Shown: in pieces, positions 62,362 through 64,000 of the stretch
Numbering within the stretch: the stretch's first letter is position 1
How the letters are laid out: each line of letters begins with the position of its first letter
Source: Lacticaseibacillus sharpeae JCM 1186 = DSM 20505
GTDB lineage: Bacteria > Bacillota > Bacilli > Lactobacillales > Lactobacillaceae
Assembly: GCF_001436225.1 (NCBI RefSeq)
Contig: NZ_AYYO01000056.1
Span: 161,340-225,339 of the forward strand
Length of the DNA stretch: 64,000 nt
Direction of reading: 5' to 3'
The notes under the pieces: generated by a model
Database searches by the model: none
What the model was told of the DNA's origin: nothing
What the model saw: only the letters and a program-made list of their open reading frames with translations
Made by a program: the position numbers and the translations under genes

Positions 62362-62937
62362 GTGGAATTTTCTAAGGTGCGAATCAGCGAGTTAGACAAT
62401 CAGGCGGCTTTACAAAACTTCACCTGCATGCCGGCAAGAGTGAATGAACAAATTCATAATGTGGCCAAGGATTACCAACGTATTGATGAGTTTTTACAGC
62501 GAAGAGCATTAACTATGGAACAAAATCATCTGTTCAGAACCACGCTAATCCTCGATGAACAATGCAACATTATTGCGTTCTATTCGCTGTGTGCGGGCAC
62601 CCGTACAGTGTTCAAAAAATTTCGTAGGGAAACGCATATTCCCCATAAAGCCAAGAATATGGCTATTCCAACTGTCGAATTGATATGGTTTGCGGTCGCA
62701 GATGAGTACCAGGGCCGAGGTGTAGGCAAAAGAATTCTTAGCGTAATTTTAAAAGAAGTTCTGGCAGTCACTCGACAGGTTGGAGCTGGTCTTTTCGTTG
62801 TTGAATCTTTGGCGGATGCATGTGGATTTTATGAACAAAGAGGATTCAAGGACATTGGTGAACCGCATAAGCTTGATGGCGACGTAATCATGGCAATTAC
62901 GGTTACAGATTTAGAGGGAATGTTTGTTAACAAATAG
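62362..62937 (+). CDS. TacT-like GNAT acetyltransferase, candidate toxin 2
   Basis: A 191-residue GNAT protein, paralogous to the one at 58,959. AFYSLCAGTRTVFKKFR, ELIWFAVADEYQGRGVG, GAGLFVVESL and ACGFYEQRGFKDIGEPHK match it position by position. GTG 62362 follows GAGGA (62349-62353). AT-rich codon use. Likely toxin of a GNAT toxin-antitoxin pair. Confidence 0.8.
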   Translation: MEFSKVRISELDNQAALQNFTCMPARVNEQIHNVAKDYQRIDEFLQRRALTMEQNHLFRTTLILDEQCNIIAFYSLCAGTRTVFKKFRRETHIPHKAKNMAIPTVELIWFAVADEYQGRGVGKRILSVILKEVLAVTRQVGAGLFVVESLADACGFYEQRGFKDIGEPHKLDGDVIMAITVTDLEGMFVNK

Positions 62938-62954
62938 TAATCACAGCTTTGGCC

Positions 62955-62998
62955 AATTAAATGTTTCCATTGCAAAATGTTGCGGGAGGCATTTTTTT
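62955..62998 (+). terminator. Possible terminator after GNAT cassette 2
   Basis: AATGTTTCC pairs loosely with GGGAGGCATT through wobble pairs, followed by a long T run. Confidence 0.5.
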
Positions 62999-63125
62999 GT
63001 TTGTTTGTAATCTTTTTTAAACCGCTATTTTCGTAAATAAGGGATGTTATTCCATTATTTTCGGTATTCCCTCCACCTCAGCAATCCGGTATACTCATGC
63101 CTATTGTGTAAAATTGGAGGAAATT

Positions 63126-63839
63126 ATGAACACATTAGGTTGGATTGTGCTGTGGGGCTTAGTGATTGCCCTGTGGCTGTACATTATTCTGAACTGGGGT
63201 GAGAAGAAAATGACCCCAAACCGGGCGACGATACTGATTCTCGCGGCGCTGGTCTTGACGATTACCGCGGTGGCGGTGCGACAACAAGATACCTCATCTG
63301 CGGAACCTGCAAAGAGCACGGTAGCCACCGCCGATAGCGACGCCGATGACGAAGATCCCGACGAGTACGCGGACAGTGACGACGAGGAAGAAGACTCCAC
63401 GGACGACAGTGACGATTACGACACGTCGTATACGGACGAAAGCAGTGACGACACGACGGACACAGACAGCGACACGACCGACACCACGACTGAAGCGTCT
63501 GCCGTTAGCAGCAGTACACCCGCGCCCGCTGTTTCCAGCTCCCGCCCAGTCGCCCGCACCTCATCCCGGGCAACGACCCGCTACAGCACTACCCGCGGCA
63601 CGACCCACAACCCCGCCCGTGCCGGCATTAACACCGGTACCCGCCATTACGCGTACAAGCCGGTGCCCAAGACCGGTGACAGCCAGATTGTCTACGTTAG
63701 TGCGAACATCCCGGGCCGCTACCACAAAGACCCGCACTGCCGCGGCCTCGAACAACGCGGCGGCCGCGTGGCGATGACGTTGGCCCAGGCCCGCGCGAAG
63801 GGGTACGTGGCGTTCTGTGCGTACGAACGTTACGAATAG
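63126..63839 (+). CDS. Membrane protein with Asp/Ser/Thr-rich linker and C-terminal His/Cys domain
   Basis: A 237-residue protein with two N-terminal hydrophobic helices (residues ~3-25 and ~33-52), a long Asp/Ser/Thr-rich spacer (about residues 60-135), and a C-terminal domain with YHKDPHCRGLEQRGGRV, then AQARAKGYVAFCAYE. The Y-H-x3-H-C...C layout resembles small zinc- or ligand-binding tails seen in Gram-positive secreted nucleases and surface proteins. Start at ATG 63126 after GGAGGAAATT. Function unknown; the spacer suggests the C-terminal domain is exposed at the surface. Confidence 0.7.
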   Translation: MNTLGWIVLWGLVIALWLYIILNWGEKKMTPNRATILILAALVLTITAVAVRQQDTSSAEPAKSTVATADSDADDEDPDEYADSDDEEEDSTDDSDDYDTSYTDESSDDTTDTDSDTTDTTTEASAVSSSTPAPAVSSSRPVARTSSRATTRYSTTRGTTHNPARAGINTGTRHYAYKPVPKTGDSQIVYVSANIPGRYHKDPHCRGLEQRGGRVAMTLAQARAKGYVAFCAYERYE

Positions 63840-63898
63840 TGCAAAGTTAACGCGCACAACTTTGTCAAAACGGCAAAAAGCATCAACTTTAACCACGG

Positions 63899-63936
63899 TA
63901 ACGGGGACATTGCAGAAATGTCCCCGTTATTTTTGT
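63899..63936 (+). terminator. Terminator after the last gene
   Basis: AACGGGGACATT pairs with AATGTCCCCGTT around GCAGA, followed by ATTTTTG. Confidence 0.88.
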
Positions 63937-64000
63937 GAAAATTTCATGGTAAATTTCAAGTACAAGTTAGCCACTTCTGAAAATAACATCTAAATCAATG

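Overview
The window is a chromosomal stretch of a Gram-positive, low-oxygen type bacterium of the family Lactobacillaceae, from one of its GC-rich lineages. This rests on the gene content: a pcrA-ligA-camS-gatCAB-dagK block, a PepQ-type M24 peptidase, a DtpT peptide carrier, DegV, CamS, GatCAB amidotransferase, NagR with its dre-like operators, frequent GTG and TTG starts behind strong AGGAGG ribosome binding sites, and Gram-positive signal peptidase and cell-wall enzymes. Species cannot be fixed by eye. There is no rRNA and no CRISPR array; one tRNA (Tyr) is present.

Layout. 1-4,200: a truncated Mga-type regulator divergent from the dtpT peptide transporter, a phosphoesterase and tRNA-Tyr. 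4,600-8,400: proC, then nagA-nagR (amino-sugar catabolism with two NagR operators), then a TagA-like wall teichoic acid glycosyltransferase. 8,480-14,320: NAD salvage (pncB, nadE), then a P-type cation ATPase behind a yybP-ykoY (manganese) riboswitch. 14,360-21,130: an oxidoreductase, a GH73 muramidase-like protein, the xpt-pbuX xanthine salvage operon, and a PurK-like ATP-grasp protein with purB. 21,300-33,420: the conserved core pcrA-ligA-camS // gatCAB-dagK, interrupted between camS and gatC by a 2-kb AT-rich insertion carrying an AlbA_2/Schlafen-type ATP-binding protein and a tract of perfect hairpins. 33,500-41,820: RlmCD-type methyltransferase, disulfide oxidoreductase, MFS pump, a YafQ/DinJ toxin-antitoxin pair, DegV, and a PPP-type phosphatase. 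41,900-52,230: a half ABC transporter behind a leader peptide/terminator attenuator, lepB, GNAT, EamA exporter, nicotinamidase-like hydrolase, NUDIX, a GntR regulator with deoC, an SPFH protein, small membrane proteins, and a GH25-like protein that has lost its catalytic acids. 52,680-64,000: an accessory-rich end with a class IIa bacteriocin-like remnant and immunity gene, a DEAD-box helicase, orphan PTS IIA/IIB proteins, a structured antisense-type RNA locus, pepQ, and two copies of a two-gene cassette (a 52-55 residue protein plus a TacT-like GNAT acetyltransferase).

The most interesting signal is the pair of GNAT cassettes at 58,788-59,537 and 62,189-62,937. Both small proteins share an N-P-Y-V-T-Q motif and an ungapped alignment, both are followed within 5-12 bases by a GNAT protein of the acetyl-tRNA-toxin type, and both sit in AT-rich DNA. 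They look like a toxin-antitoxin family whose antitoxin is not the usual DUF1778 ribbon-helix-helix protein. Next come the 12-codon leader peptide with a terminator ahead of the ABC transporter, the truncated class IIa bacteriocin gene with an intact immunity partner, and the minus-strand small RNA locus at 56,752-57,140.

The AT-rich accessory islands (about 27.0-28.9, 33.8-34.5, 39.1-39.7, 53.7-54.5, 58.5-59.6 and 62.0-63.0 kb) contrast with the GC-rich core genes and are probably acquired DNA. The rest is ordinary housekeeping chromosome.
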